64,000 nt of DNA from Phycisphaerales bacterium (lineage in GTDB: Bacteria; Planctomycetota; Phycisphaerae; Phycisphaerales; SM1A02), in NCBI GenBank assembly GCA_029268515.1, contig JAQWNP010000020.1, positions 1 through 64,000 on the forward strand. The letters are read 5' to 3'. How positions within the stretch are numbered: position 1 is the first letter of the stretch; each line of letters starts with the position of its first letter. A model generated the notes under the pieces. It searched no databases, was not told the origin of the DNA, and saw nothing but the letters and a program-made list of their open reading frames with translations. Shown piece by piece: positions 17,224 through 26,197 of the stretch. Position numbers and translations under genes: made by a program.

Positions 17224-19164
17224 TTAGTGTGGCGAGGGATGGTCACAACTTTCCCCAAAGTAGATCAAGAGCCCCGTAAAATCAAAGAGATCAACTATGC
17301 CATCTTGATTGAGGTCAGCATTCAAGCTCTTACCCTCTGCCCCATACTCCAGCAGCAGAATCGAAAAATCATCTACATCAACAACGCTGTCATCATTAAA
17401 ATCACCATGACAAATTGGCCCTGGCTCTTCCGGAACACCTAAGTCTATTTTAGCCAGTTCAGTAGCCATGTATCGCCACACTGAATCAGATGTGTACTGA
17501 CTATCCCACGCGTCCCGTTGCTGCTTACGCGCTCCTGCCATAAACGAATTGAGTGTAGGCGACTGACCAATCGACGCCTGATACGCCTCGATCGTTAGGC
17601 TGTCCCATCGACCGGCAAGGTGAGCTTCATTAACGCTACCAACATCATTCGCAGAGGCCTGCCACTGGCCATAATCTAGCCACTGGTTCCCAATCCAAGC
17701 GAAGACCGGAACGGAATCGACATAGTAGGTGTTGTCCTGGAATTCAATCTCGCTTGCAAGCTCAGTCTCATTTAATCGCAGCACAAAGCTCTCGCCAAGG
17801 CCCGCCTGGTAATACCCGTCAAAATGATTACGTTTGATTTTTAAATCATAATCACTCTCGCCAATCAAGCTAACTTTCATCGTGGCACCCAGCCAATTAA
17901 AGGCATAGTTATCAATAATATTTAAATTGTCACAGGCACTTTCATTACTGATCTCAACACTGATAGCAACGCCATATGGCTGTGTTGTATTATGTGCAAT
18001 TACATTATCTTGAACGATCGTGTCTTTACAATTTGCAAGTTGAATACCATAGCCACGAGGCGTCGATGAATTGATTGGCTGACTACCAAGAACGATATTG
18101 TTTTGAATGGTTGACGTCGCACCAACACCAGAAGATGCACCCGTATAACCACAGAGAAGGGCCAGTGGATTTTCCAAGAAGAGGCAATCCTCTACAGTAC
18201 CACCACCAAGCAACTTCAGGGAATGACTACCTGCATTTGCGAAGATTGAATCACGAACGACAATATTCTTCGTGTGCAGCTGACAGTACACATTGTGACT
18301 ATGTATGCCTGAGATATCTAGATTGGGATCCTGCGAACGACCATTGTGATCAAAGACACAGCGCTCAATCAATGCACCATCAATATGATTTAGAAACAGG
18401 CCCTGCGTCGTGGTGCCTGTGTCTTGGGTACCATCCTGTAACAATCGCACCGCATCGACACTCACCACGCCTCGTATTCTGAGATTCCTAAACACAAGGC
18501 TGTCGTTTACTGCAGACAAGCCAATGTTTGGATCAAATCCCGAGATATAAAGATCTTCGAGCAATAAATCTTCACCATCGCTACCACTTAAGTGCATATA
18601 TACACCACTGCCATACTGCGAGTATTCCGTTCTCGTAATGCGCAAACTCGTGATCCACAAGTGCCTTGGACTTCCCAGCAAATAGAACCCTTTATTTGGC
18701 GGCCGAAGATGGGGCCGCTCGGTTCCAGACCCGTAAGCGCCAACGATCATTGGCTCACTCTCAGACCGACCAGACAATGTCCAAGTACCAAAACCTTCGT
18801 CCCAAACATCACCTCGCTTAAGCAACAGCCAATCAGGAAAACCATCACGCATTCGCGACTCCGCTTCCTCAAGCGTACGCACAGGATCGTTTTCACTAAA
18901 ACCACTGTTTGAGTCACTGCCCTCTGATGAGCTGACATAGATCACTCTGGTGTCTGCACTTAGATCATCCTCAGACCAAACTGGCTCTTGATTGATGACC
19001 TGAGCTAAATGACGCGATGGTGACTCTTCATCAATAAGAGACGAACAAGCATCTCGGCTCGCCCCATCGAATGTTACCTGTGCCTCTACGGTTGAACAAA
19101 GTGCACCCCCAAGCATTATTTGTATCAAGACTATAGAAACCGACAGAATCGGTGAACTGCTCAT
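17224..19164 (-). CDS. Secreted right-handed beta-helix protein, pectate-lyase-like fold, with C-terminal dockerin pair
   Basis: 646 residues. A signal peptide (about 1-28) is followed by YVSSSEGSDSNSGFSENDPV, the opening typical of polysaccharide-lyase-like beta-helix proteins (Y-V-x-x-x-G-x-D-x-N-x-G), then TLEEAESRMRDG. A long helix contains asparagine-ladder-type rungs (NIVVRDSIFANAGSHSLKLL, DTIVQDNVIAHN). A complete dockerin-like pair lies at about 585-636 (DFNDDSVVDVDDFSILLLEY, DLNQDGIVDLFDFTGLLIYF). AAGG is placed 6 bases before the ATG. Degradation or binding of plant- or algal-type polysaccharide fits the fold and the nearby cellulase, but I could not assign catalytic residues. Confidence 0.8.
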   Translation of the reverse strand: MSSSPILSVSIVLIQIMLGGALCSTVEAQVTFDGASRDACSSLIDEESPSRHLAQVINQEPVWSEDDLSADTRVIYVSSSEGSDSNSGFSENDPVRTLEEAESRMRDGFPDWLLLKRGDVWDEGFGTWTLSGRSESEPMIVGAYGSGTERPHLRPPNKGFYLLGSPRHLWITSLRITRTEYSQYGSGVYMHLSGSDGEDLLLEDLYISGFDPNIGLSAVNDSLVFRNLRIRGVVSVDAVRLLQDGTQDTGTTTQGLFLNHIDGALIERCVFDHNGRSQDPNLDISGIHSHNVYCQLHTKNIVVRDSIFANAGSHSLKLLGGGTVEDCLFLENPLALLCGYTGASSGVGATSTIQNNIVLGSQPINSSTPRGYGIQLANCKDTIVQDNVIAHNTTQPYGVAISVEISNESACDNLNIIDNYAFNWLGATMKVSLIGESDYDLKIKRNHFDGYYQAGLGESFVLRLNETELASEIEFQDNTYYVDSVPVFAWIGNQWLDYGQWQASANDVGSVNEAHLAGRWDSLTIEAYQASIGQSPTLNSFMAGARKQQRDAWDSQYTSDSVWRYMATELAKIDLGVPEEPGPICHGDFNDDSVVDVDDFSILLLEYGAEGKSLNADLNQDGIVDLFDFTGLLIYFGESCDHPSPH

Positions 19165-19595
19165 TGTTAACCTTATCTAGTTAGATGGATGTCATTGGAG
19201 GGGGTAGACGGATTGCGGACTCTCTTTGTGGCTCTCTGTTCTTCTTCTCTGCTGCTTGTGCACCTGTTCGCCCGGTACGCTGACCTAGCGCCACTGCGCT
19301 TTAAGCACAACCCCGACCCTCGGCCTCATCGTAGTGTACTAAGCACCTTGAAGCCGATCATCAAGCGAAAACACATCCGTATCCCAAAGGACATTACTGA
19401 GTGGTATTTCACCGCATTTCATGTGCACAAGGTGTACGAGCTGTAGCCGACCTATTGGCATTGACCAGCATTCTTTAGGAAACCCCATTGAAATGCTAAA
19501 AACTGTCATAAATCACTTCACCTATTAACAAGGCTTCAGCAAAACAGATTTCCGCTGCATCAAGACTCTTCCAGATTTCGGCCTTACTTTTTCAA
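19165..19595. other. Intergenic region, no supported gene
   Basis: 431 bases between the beta-helix gene and the cellulase gene. It contains an open + strand frame at 19189-19446 whose product has no recognisable features and no ribosome-binding site, so I do not call it. No terminator-like hairpin with a U-tract was seen after the cellulase stop. Confidence 0.4.
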
Positions 19596-22403
19596 TCAGT
19601 TTTCATTTGTGACTTCAATACCGTTAATGAACACTTCTGTTGGTTCACTGGCCTGACCAGCACCTTCAAAACCAATTTGTGCACTTTCACCACTTTGCAA
19701 TGTGTCATCCCATGTCGGATGAATAACCGTGACCACACCATTGACTTGAGATTGGAACTGAGAGGCCCAAGCATTAACCACGGTGTAGTTGGCATTCCAA
19801 CTGGCAGTCCAATCTTCAAGTGGCTGATCGGAATTATTGGTGATAAACAAGTCGGCTGTAAATCCGCCCTGCCATACATCATTTTGCACAAAGCGATAAG
19901 TGATACCACTGATCTGACATGCATCAGGAACGCCATCACTGTCACTGTCATCTAATCCATTGGTAATGTCACAGCTATCAGGAACACCATTTCCATTACA
20001 GTCTGCCACAAGTCCCTGAGCAATCGCGCAGGCATCAGCAGTGCCATCGTTATCACAATCATCGAATGATTGGCAGCCATCTGGAATCGAGTCGCCGTCA
20101 CAATCGGCGTCTCCGTTCGCTATTTCATAGCTGTCAGGAAGACCATCCCCATCACAGTCTGCTTGACACTCATCAAGCTGGCCGTTGCCATCAATGTCCG
20201 CGGCGCCACTGGCAATCTCATCAACATCAGCAATGCCATTGTCATTACAGTCAAGTAGTCCCTGCTCACCATAAATGAGAATACCAGCATCGTAGACAGG
20301 TATCATTTCAGTTTTTGCAATGGCTGACTGACCAAAAGGCAAATCAGCCAGTGATGGGTCATTGCTCGAATCCCAAACATCTGCGGCGGCATTACTCAGG
20401 CCAATAGTAAATTCAGCATCTCGACGATAGCGATTGCCGAATCCCGGCGTGATGTCTTGCCCAGCGTAGGAGACCTCAACGAAGTAAAGATTGCTTGAGG
20501 CATTCGCGATCACCAAGGAACCGAGGCTTCCACCATCAAGGAAGCCACTGTCAATGACGACATCTTCTACGTCATATCCTGCACTAAATACTTCTGAAAG
20601 ATCAACATAGATGCGATAGGCCAGCGATTCACTGGGTCGCGCCGGAAAATTACTGCGGTTATTAATGCGGCATCGAATGGTTGTTGATGAGTTGCCATCG
20701 GAAATGATTGAGGCTTCAACAAACATCTCCTTGCCATAGGGATCTTCCTTGGGAGGAAAGTTCGGTAGCGTTGTGCCATTATATTCTCGCGCCATGCGAC
20801 CAAGCGCTGCGACGAAGCCGGCGTTGTAATCACACGTTACTTCATTCCGCACATAGTCACTTCGCACATCAGCAAAGTCATAATCGTCTGCAGAGGCAGG
20901 GCCACCGACCAAAGCACCCCATAATTCATTGCGGTTGGGATCTGGATCCTCGATCCAATTGTTCCACGATCCATGAGCACTACGGTGGTGAGGCTTCAGG
21001 GGCGGATTATTACCAAAACCACACACGTAACTTGAGTTGCGAGGATTGTCACCCAACATGTAGTTGATTTGCTGTTCACCAAACTGCTGGTAACGCCCAT
21101 CAGGATCTTCAACCGTGTCGGCATAGACAAAGGCAATGAACGCTGTATTGGCAGCATACCTGAGTGATCCCCATTCACTAAGCCAAGCAAGCCCACCAGG
21201 TGTGTAAGCCACACTGCCACCTGGCAACCAGTTGCCAAGGTGATCTTCCATATAGTCTTTGTACTCTTGCTTGCCGGTCAGTCCAGCGAGCAGACAAGCA
21301 GCGCCGTTGGTCTTGCCATCCCATGAATGTGACCAGTTCGGATCTTCATTGGCTGAGTCAAAATGAGCCTCTGCTTGATCAAGATAGGTTTGCTCGCCGG
21401 TTGCTCGGTAGATCCATGCCGCCGACCAAGCAAGTTCATCAAAGTATCCAGTCCAAGAGTCATAGTAGTTGTCAATTTCTGGAATCGAGTCGGTGTAAGT
21501 TCCACGATAGGTATCCGCAAACGCGTACAGTTCACGTGCGTGCTGCAAAAGCGTGGCGGCATAGTCAGGATCAGTCTCTTCAAAGAGAATTGATGCCGCC
21601 GCAAGAAATGCAGCTGACTCACCGGCTGGTTCAGAGCCTGGATTTTCTGCGTTGAGCCACCAGACCCATTCCAGCGGGTAATAGTAGCCATCCTCTGGCT
21701 GAGGCACATCGGGTTCAACTGGTCCCCAGGCAATGTGCGACGGCGCTCCATCACCAATCTGACCACAAAAGACATTGGGCTCTGGATGGGCTGCAATACA
21801 CCAGTCGGCATGCCATCGCAGCGTTTCGAGAAGTCGATCCATTTGATCAGAGGCGTTGAAGCCATCTCCGAATTCAATACCACCCCACGCCATAATGGTC
21901 ATCGCTGAACTAATTGGTAAAACAAACGTCGAGGTGTCACCAGCATCCATATAACGATTGATAATCGCTGGATCAAAATCATATTGTCCATTGCGCTGCT
22001 GAATAAGTTCAATTTCGTCGTAACAGTCACCGCGCCAGTTCAGTGAATAATCGTCAGGTAGATCACCGGAGCGCTGGGCATCATAAAAGGTAACTGCTTT
22101 CTGCAGAGCCTCGTGATAATTAAACGGCCCCTCAACAATCTCTGGGCATTGACCGAATGCGACTAAAAACAGAGAAAAATCGCCGAGATCAACCTGCCCA
22201 CTATTATCGAGGTCGTAAGTTGAATTTGTCGATCCCCAGGCAACCAAGAACTGACTGAAATCGTTGATATCTACAGCACCACTCTGGTCAAAATCAGCGG
22301 GACATGCTGATTGACGACCATCGGCCCTTAAGCCATGTGTCGAAAATGCGATAGCAAAAGCAGCCATGCCACTGGTGCAATACAAGCGATTGAATTTTTT
22401 CAT
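19596..22403 (-). CDS. Modular GH9 endoglucanase: N-terminal dockerin-like, GH9, CBM3, TSP3 repeats, CBM2
   Basis: ATG at 22403 is chosen because AGGAG lies 5 bases upstream and MKKFNRLYC opens a signal peptide; the frame itself extends to 22457. Order, numbered from 22403: dockerin-like pair about 34-86; GH9 catalytic domain about 94-550; CBM3-like domain about 559-717; TSP3 calcium repeats about 718-830; CBM2-like domain about 833-935. GH9 hallmarks are LPDDYSLNWRGD, the D-A-G-D motif at 153-156 (catalytic base/nucleophile-positioning Asp residues), a P-H-H-R segment at 471-474, and R-N-E-V-T-C-D-Y-N-A-G with the acid Glu at about 521. The enzyme should hydrolyse internal beta-1,4 bonds of cellulose outside the cell. 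Two different cellulose-binding modules and an N-terminal dockerin on one chain is an unusual layout. Confidence 0.92.
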   Translation of the reverse strand: MKKFNRLYCTSGMAAFAIAFSTHGLRADGRQSACPADFDQSGAVDINDFSQFLVAWGSTNSTYDLDNSGQVDLGDFSLFLVAFGQCPEIVEGPFNYHEALQKAVTFYDAQRSGDLPDDYSLNWRGDCYDEIELIQQRNGQYDFDPAIINRYMDAGDTSTFVLPISSAMTIMAWGGIEFGDGFNASDQMDRLLETLRWHADWCIAAHPEPNVFCGQIGDGAPSHIAWGPVEPDVPQPEDGYYYPLEWVWWLNAENPGSEPAGESAAFLAAASILFEETDPDYAATLLQHARELYAFADTYRGTYTDSIPEIDNYYDSWTGYFDELAWSAAWIYRATGEQTYLDQAEAHFDSANEDPNWSHSWDGKTNGAACLLAGLTGKQEYKDYMEDHLGNWLPGGSVAYTPGGLAWLSEWGSLRYAANTAFIAFVYADTVEDPDGRYQQFGEQQINYMLGDNPRNSSYVCGFGNNPPLKPHHRSAHGSWNNWIEDPDPNRNELWGALVGGPASADDYDFADVRSDYVRNEVTCDYNAGFVAALGRMAREYNGTTLPNFPPKEDPYGKEMFVEASIISDGNSSTTIRCRINNRSNFPARPSESLAYRIYVDLSEVFSAGYDVEDVVIDSGFLDGGSLGSLVIANASSNLYFVEVSYAGQDITPGFGNRYRRDAEFTIGLSNAAADVWDSSNDPSLADLPFGQSAIAKTEMIPVYDAGILIYGEQGLLDCNDNGIADVDEIASGAADIDGNGQLDECQADCDGDGLPDSYEIANGDADCDGDSIPDGCQSFDDCDNDGTADACAIAQGLVADCNGNGVPDSCDITNGLDDSDSDGVPDACQISGITYRFVQNDVWQGGFTADLFITNNSDQPLEDWTASWNANYTVVNAWASQFQSQVNGVVTVIHPTWDDTLQSGESAQIGFEGAGQASEPTEVFINGIEVTNEN

Positions 22404-22786
22404 CATTGCTCCTGTACCCCACCAACGTCCTTCTGTCTCTCTTCGAGGCTTCCTCATCCTCAGGGATCACTCCATGTCCTTTACGATTCTGGCCTCGGTG
22501 TGTTCCTAGAGATTGCCAAAACACCCCTCACACGCTGAAATTGAATATTGAGCCAGCGAGTTGGATCTAGAGAGAATCTACTGAGGGTCGATTTAAAAGC
22601 AGCCCAGGCAAGTGGAAAAGCTTTTTATGTTGGTTAGAACGCAACGGTGGTCGATTTCATCGCTGCATAGCATGTAAACAGTCGTTTACTGAAGCGGCAA
22701 GATTTGTTGCCAAAACCAACCTCATTGTTGATTTTGGAAACTCAGCTACAGCAGTCATAAAATGCCAACAGCGCTATTGTGACACG
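22404..22786. other. Upstream region of the cellulase gene
   Basis: 383 bases between yaaA and the cellulase. A short perfect dyad GTAAAC-AGTC-GTTTAC lies at 22674-22689 and could be an operator, but nothing else supports it. No gene seen. Confidence 0.35.
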
Positions 22787-23581
22787 CTAGCTCGCTTGTT
22801 TCGCTGCTGGTTTTGGGCGTTTGAAAATGAGTTCAAACTCGGAGCCTGCTTTCGCATCCAATCGATACCCCTCAAGATCGAAGCCTGCCAAGTCTTTGAC
22901 CTTCTTCACACGAGCGATCGACATCCATCTGGCCATGAGACCTCTTGCTCTTTTGGCGAAGAAAGAGATGAACTTGTCTTGCCTTCCATCACGCTGCAAG
23001 AATTTGACGTTGACAATGGGCACGCCGAGTTTTTCTTCATCAACTGCTTTGAAATATTCGTCGCTGGCAAGATTAACAAGCGTTGTCGCTTTGACTGCCT
23101 TTAGGTCTCGCAACAAGATCTTGGTGATTGCATCACCCCAGAACTCGTAGAGCGATTTTCCAGCGTCTGTCTTAAGGCGCGTCCCCATTTCTAACCGATA
23201 GGGTTGAATGACATCCATTGGCCTAAGCATTCCATAAAGCCCACTGAGAATACGGATGTGATCCTGGGCCCAACCAAGGCTACGCTTGTCTAACGACCAT
23301 GCCTCAAAACCCTGGTATACATCACCGCGAAAACACAACGCTGCTGCCCCACGCTGATTCGCTTTGGCACCAAACTGATCCCATCTTTTAGCATTAAGTT
23401 GCGCCAACTTGTCGGAGATCGACATCAGTGAACTGAGACGCTTCGGTGTGTAGCTTTCTAGAACGGCCGCTAACTGCTTGGTCTGACTGCCCAATCGAGG
23501 CCGCGATGTTGCTGATACCAATTGTGTTTCACCCATGTCCATTGTCTTGGCGGGCGAGAGAATAGCCATTAGGTTGCTCAT
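22787..23581 (-). CDS. yaaA: YaaA family peroxide-stress protein (DUF328/UPF0246)
   Basis: 264 residues with the family's opening M-A-I-L-S-P-A-K-T-M-D, the K-L-A-x-L-N-x-x-R segment, FRGDVYQGFEAWSL (matching the F-x-G-D-V-Y-x-G motif), ILSGLYGMLRPMDVIQPYRL and the LVNLASDEYFKAV segment. All are in family order and at the usual length of about 255-260. In Escherichia coli YaaA lowers free intracellular iron and limits oxidative damage; its biochemical activity is DNA-binding related. The start could also be the internal Met four residues later, which fits the family better. It is the first gene after the secreted-protein block, on the same strand as the desaturase 51 bases upstream of it. Confidence 0.92.
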   Translation of the reverse strand: MSNLMAILSPAKTMDMGETQLVSATSRPRLGSQTKQLAAVLESYTPKRLSSLMSISDKLAQLNAKRWDQFGAKANQRGAAALCFRGDVYQGFEAWSLDKRSLGWAQDHIRILSGLYGMLRPMDVIQPYRLEMGTRLKTDAGKSLYEFWGDAITKILLRDLKAVKATTLVNLASDEYFKAVDEEKLGVPIVNVKFLQRDGRQDKFISFFAKRARGLMARWMSIARVKKVKDLAGFDLEGYRLDAKAGSEFELIFKRPKPAAKQAS

Positions 23582-23632
23582 GCCGTACAGATTACTGCAT
23601 TCGCTGCCAGATAAGCGGAAGCAACCAACTCT

Positions 23633-24685
23633 TTATGATGATGCCTGGTCACGCTCAGCTTGCCGAGCTCTCGCTTGAGCTCTGCGCTTCGATTGAGGCG
23701 GAACCACCTTACTCGCCAGGCCAAAAAGCTCTAGAAGTTTGATCTCGTAATAGGTGATATCGAACTCCCACCATCGATGCTGATTGCATGCGCTTGCTGG
23801 ATCGTGGTGATGATTGTTATGCCAACCTTCACCAACGGTCAACAGAGCGACTAACCAGTTGTTGGTGCTGTGATCATCTGTGTCATGACTCTGGTATCCA
23901 AACAGATGCGAAAGAGAGTTCACCGACCACGTAATATGCCAAACAACCACAGTACGGACGAGAACCCCCCATACAAAGAGGCTGACACCAAACTGCAGAG
24001 CAGCCATACCGGTGCCATCAATAGCCCAACCGAGACCGTAGCCAACTGCAAAGAACAGAAAGGATTGAACAAGAATAATCCAGGTCCACTTCTTGCTCTT
24101 TTCGAGTCTCATATAGAAAGGATCTTTAAGGATATCACTCGCATACTTTTGATAGGTGTGAATATTGTTGGTACGTTTGTTGGTCACGAGCAGCCAGCCA
24201 ACATGTCCCCAGATAAAATTAACCAGTGGACTGTGAGGATCTTCGTGTTCATCTGAATGCAAGTGATGATAGCGATGAACCGCCACCCATTTTGCTGGCG
24301 TGTCCTGAAGACAACACAATGCCATGAGTGCAAATAAGTGCTCAAGCCATTTCGGTAGTACACAACTCCGATGCGTCAGGACTCGGTGGTAGAGCAAATT
24401 GATTGCCTGACCAAAGACATGCACACCAACCACCATCACAATTAATCCAGTCCAGCTGAATGTCCATGGCCAAATAGCTGCCAGTGCCAGAATGTGAATG
24501 CCAACAATTGAGATTAGATATGGCCAGTTAAGCTCACCCTTAACGACGGTGTCGGGCAGCGGCAGAATTGGCCTACCGCCAGGTTCTTCAATTGGTACGG
24601 GTATGGGCACGGCCTCAGAGACTGGAGACGATCTCGCAGGCGGGACATCAATAACAGCCGGTTTATTTGGCAAGAGACTACTCAT
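23633..24685 (-). CDS. Membrane fatty-acid (acyl-CoA/acyl-lipid) desaturase
   Basis: 350 residues with the three His boxes of membrane di-iron desaturases: H-R-V-L-T-H at 100-105, H-R-Y-H-H at 137-141 and H-N-N-H-H at 289-293. Membrane spans lie before the first box (about 55-95) and between the second and third (about 200-250). This pattern fits delta-9-type desaturases that put the first double bond into a saturated acyl chain using O2. A Pro-rich soluble stretch of about 45 residues precedes the first span. GGGAG lies just upstream of the ATG. It likely adjusts membrane fluidity. Confidence 0.9.
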   Translation of the reverse strand: MSSLLPNKPAVIDVPPARSSPVSEAVPIPVPIEEPGGRPILPLPDTVVKGELNWPYLISIVGIHILALAAIWPWTFSWTGLIVMVVGVHVFGQAINLLYHRVLTHRSCVLPKWLEHLFALMALCCLQDTPAKWVAVHRYHHLHSDEHEDPHSPLVNFIWGHVGWLLVTNKRTNNIHTYQKYASDILKDPFYMRLEKSKKWTWIILVQSFLFFAVGYGLGWAIDGTGMAALQFGVSLFVWGVLVRTVVVWHITWSVNSLSHLFGYQSHDTDDHSTNNWLVALLTVGEGWHNNHHHDPASACNQHRWWEFDITYYEIKLLELFGLASKVVPPQSKRRAQARARQAERDQASS

Positions 24686-24795
24686 CTAGCTCCCATCCGT
24701 GGAAGTTCGGACGAGTCACACGGTTTCAGAAATTCTTATGCCGGTGCAACTGGTTTATGCCCTATGGCCGTTTCAAACAAATTCGATACGAGCGG

Positions 24796-25998
24796 TCATT
24801 GTAGCGGCTTAAAAGTGCCTAGGCTTATTGATCCCGAACCTCGAGATACCGATTTGACCGATTGCTGATGAGCTGCATTGAGAGCACTCCCGACTGCAGC
24901 ACGCAGTGGCGCCTCACAGCTTGTCCCAAAACTCACCAGAAAAACAGAGAAATCGCCCAAGTCAACGATTCCGTCTCGGTTGATGTCCCCATCACATATC
25001 CCCAGAGTGGCACTCAGAAGAACATGATCCGCGGTATCCACCGTGCCATCCCCGTTCATATCCCCAGTTATACAATTTGTGCTAATTTCAATCATAGCCA
25101 TCGAGAAGTTCGCCCCGGCACTAATCTGACCGATGCTAGGGAGTCCAGTAGGCACGATCTGCTGGCCATCAGCATTCGCTCCCCAGGCCACTACTGTGCC
25201 ATCCATTTTCAAAGCAAGAGAATGATTCAGGCCAGCAGCGATCTGTTTCACCGAGCCAATATCAGCTGGAACGTCAGTCTGCCCCGAAGTATTCAGCCCC
25301 CAGCTCACAATGGTGCCATCCGACTTTAAAGCCAGTGCGTGTGAGCCACCTGCCGCGACCTGCACCACATCCGTCAAGCCTATCGGCACTAATGACTCAC
25401 TGTTTAGATTGGAGCCCCAAGCGACCACCGTCCCGTCCCGTTTGAGTGCAATAGTGAAGTTCCCCAAGGCCGAAACACTAGCCACACCATTGAGGCCAAC
25501 TGGCACATCTCTTTGGTTCGACCCATTCTCACCCCAGGCAACCACAGTTCCATCACTCTTGACTGCAACAGCATGCTGATCACCTGCAGCAATTGCAATC
25601 GTGTTACCAAGACCAGCCATTGCTGTCGCCTGGTCAATGTACTCAAGCCCCCAAGCAATGAGATCACCTTCTTTTGTGATTGCAAAAGAACTCAGCGATC
25701 CACTTTCAATCGCAACGACGTCAGTCAAATCTGTTGGCACAGCGGTCTGAGCGAAAACCGCCCATCCCCAAGCATCAACCGTGCCATCTGCACGAAGCGC
25801 CAGCGTATGCCAGCCTCCAGCAGACATGGCTACATGCCCACTGAGAATGGACTGCTCATTGCTTTGACCATATTCATTATCACCCCAACCAACCACAACA
25901 CTGAGATCAGCTGCCCAGCTTCCTACAGAAAAACATAACAAGGACAGTGTTGCAATTAAGTAATTTGGCATCAAGCGTGTCAGTGGTGACCTCCCCAT
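24796..25998 (-). CDS. Secreted RCC1/BLIP-II-like beta-propeller protein with dockerin-like C-terminus
   Basis: Met at 25998 is chosen over 26004 because GGAGG then sits 6 bases upstream. A signal peptide (about 1-30) is followed by about seven RCC1-type repeats of 37-40 residues with the core H-(A/T/S)-(L/V)-A-(L/V)-(K/R)-x-D-G-T-V-x-(A/S)-W-G. Examples are HTLALRADGTVDAWGW, HAVAVKSDGTVVAWGENG and HALALKSDGTIVSWGLN. Together they would close a beta-propeller. A dockerin-like pair near the end (DMNGDGTVDTADHVLL, DINRDGIVDLGDFSVFL; region 309-365) leads to CEAPLRAA and a Ser/Gly-rich tail. Propellers of this kind mediate protein or ligand binding; no catalytic role is evident. Confidence 0.85.
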   Translation of the reverse strand: MGRSPLTRLMPNYLIATLSLLCFSVGSWAADLSVVVGWGDNEYGQSNEQSILSGHVAMSAGGWHTLALRADGTVDAWGWAVFAQTAVPTDLTDVVAIESGSLSSFAITKEGDLIAWGLEYIDQATAMAGLGNTIAIAAGDQHAVAVKSDGTVVAWGENGSNQRDVPVGLNGVASVSALGNFTIALKRDGTVVAWGSNLNSESLVPIGLTDVVQVAAGGSHALALKSDGTIVSWGLNTSGQTDVPADIGSVKQIAAGLNHSLALKMDGTVVAWGANADGQQIVPTGLPSIGQISAGANFSMAMIEISTNCITGDMNGDGTVDTADHVLLSATLGICDGDINRDGIVDLGDFSVFLVSFGTSCEAPLRAAVGSALNAAHQQSVKSVSRGSGSISLGTFKPLQ

Positions 25999-26197
25999 CA
26001 GCATCCTCCCTCTCTAAAGGCCGCCCCACAGACCATCAAACTTGCGTCTATTGAATCAAACCAAGTGGATTGACACAAGCCCCTACCCTCTAAATAAAAG
26101 TGCTCATGAGATCTTCCATAGGAATAAGCCCCCTCAAGGGGCTAGATAGTTCTTTTACCATTCAAGACGTTCAGATAAAAAAGCTCAGAACAAGGTT

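Noticed and set aside
19189-19446. 85-codon + strand frame in the gap after the 17224-19164 gene
   Set aside because: No ribosome-binding site, no recognisable motif; the composition looks like non-coding sequence.
22674-22689. Dyad GTAAAC-AGTC-GTTTAC upstream of the cellulase
   Set aside because: Too short to separate from chance and no second copy before other secreted-protein genes that I could find.
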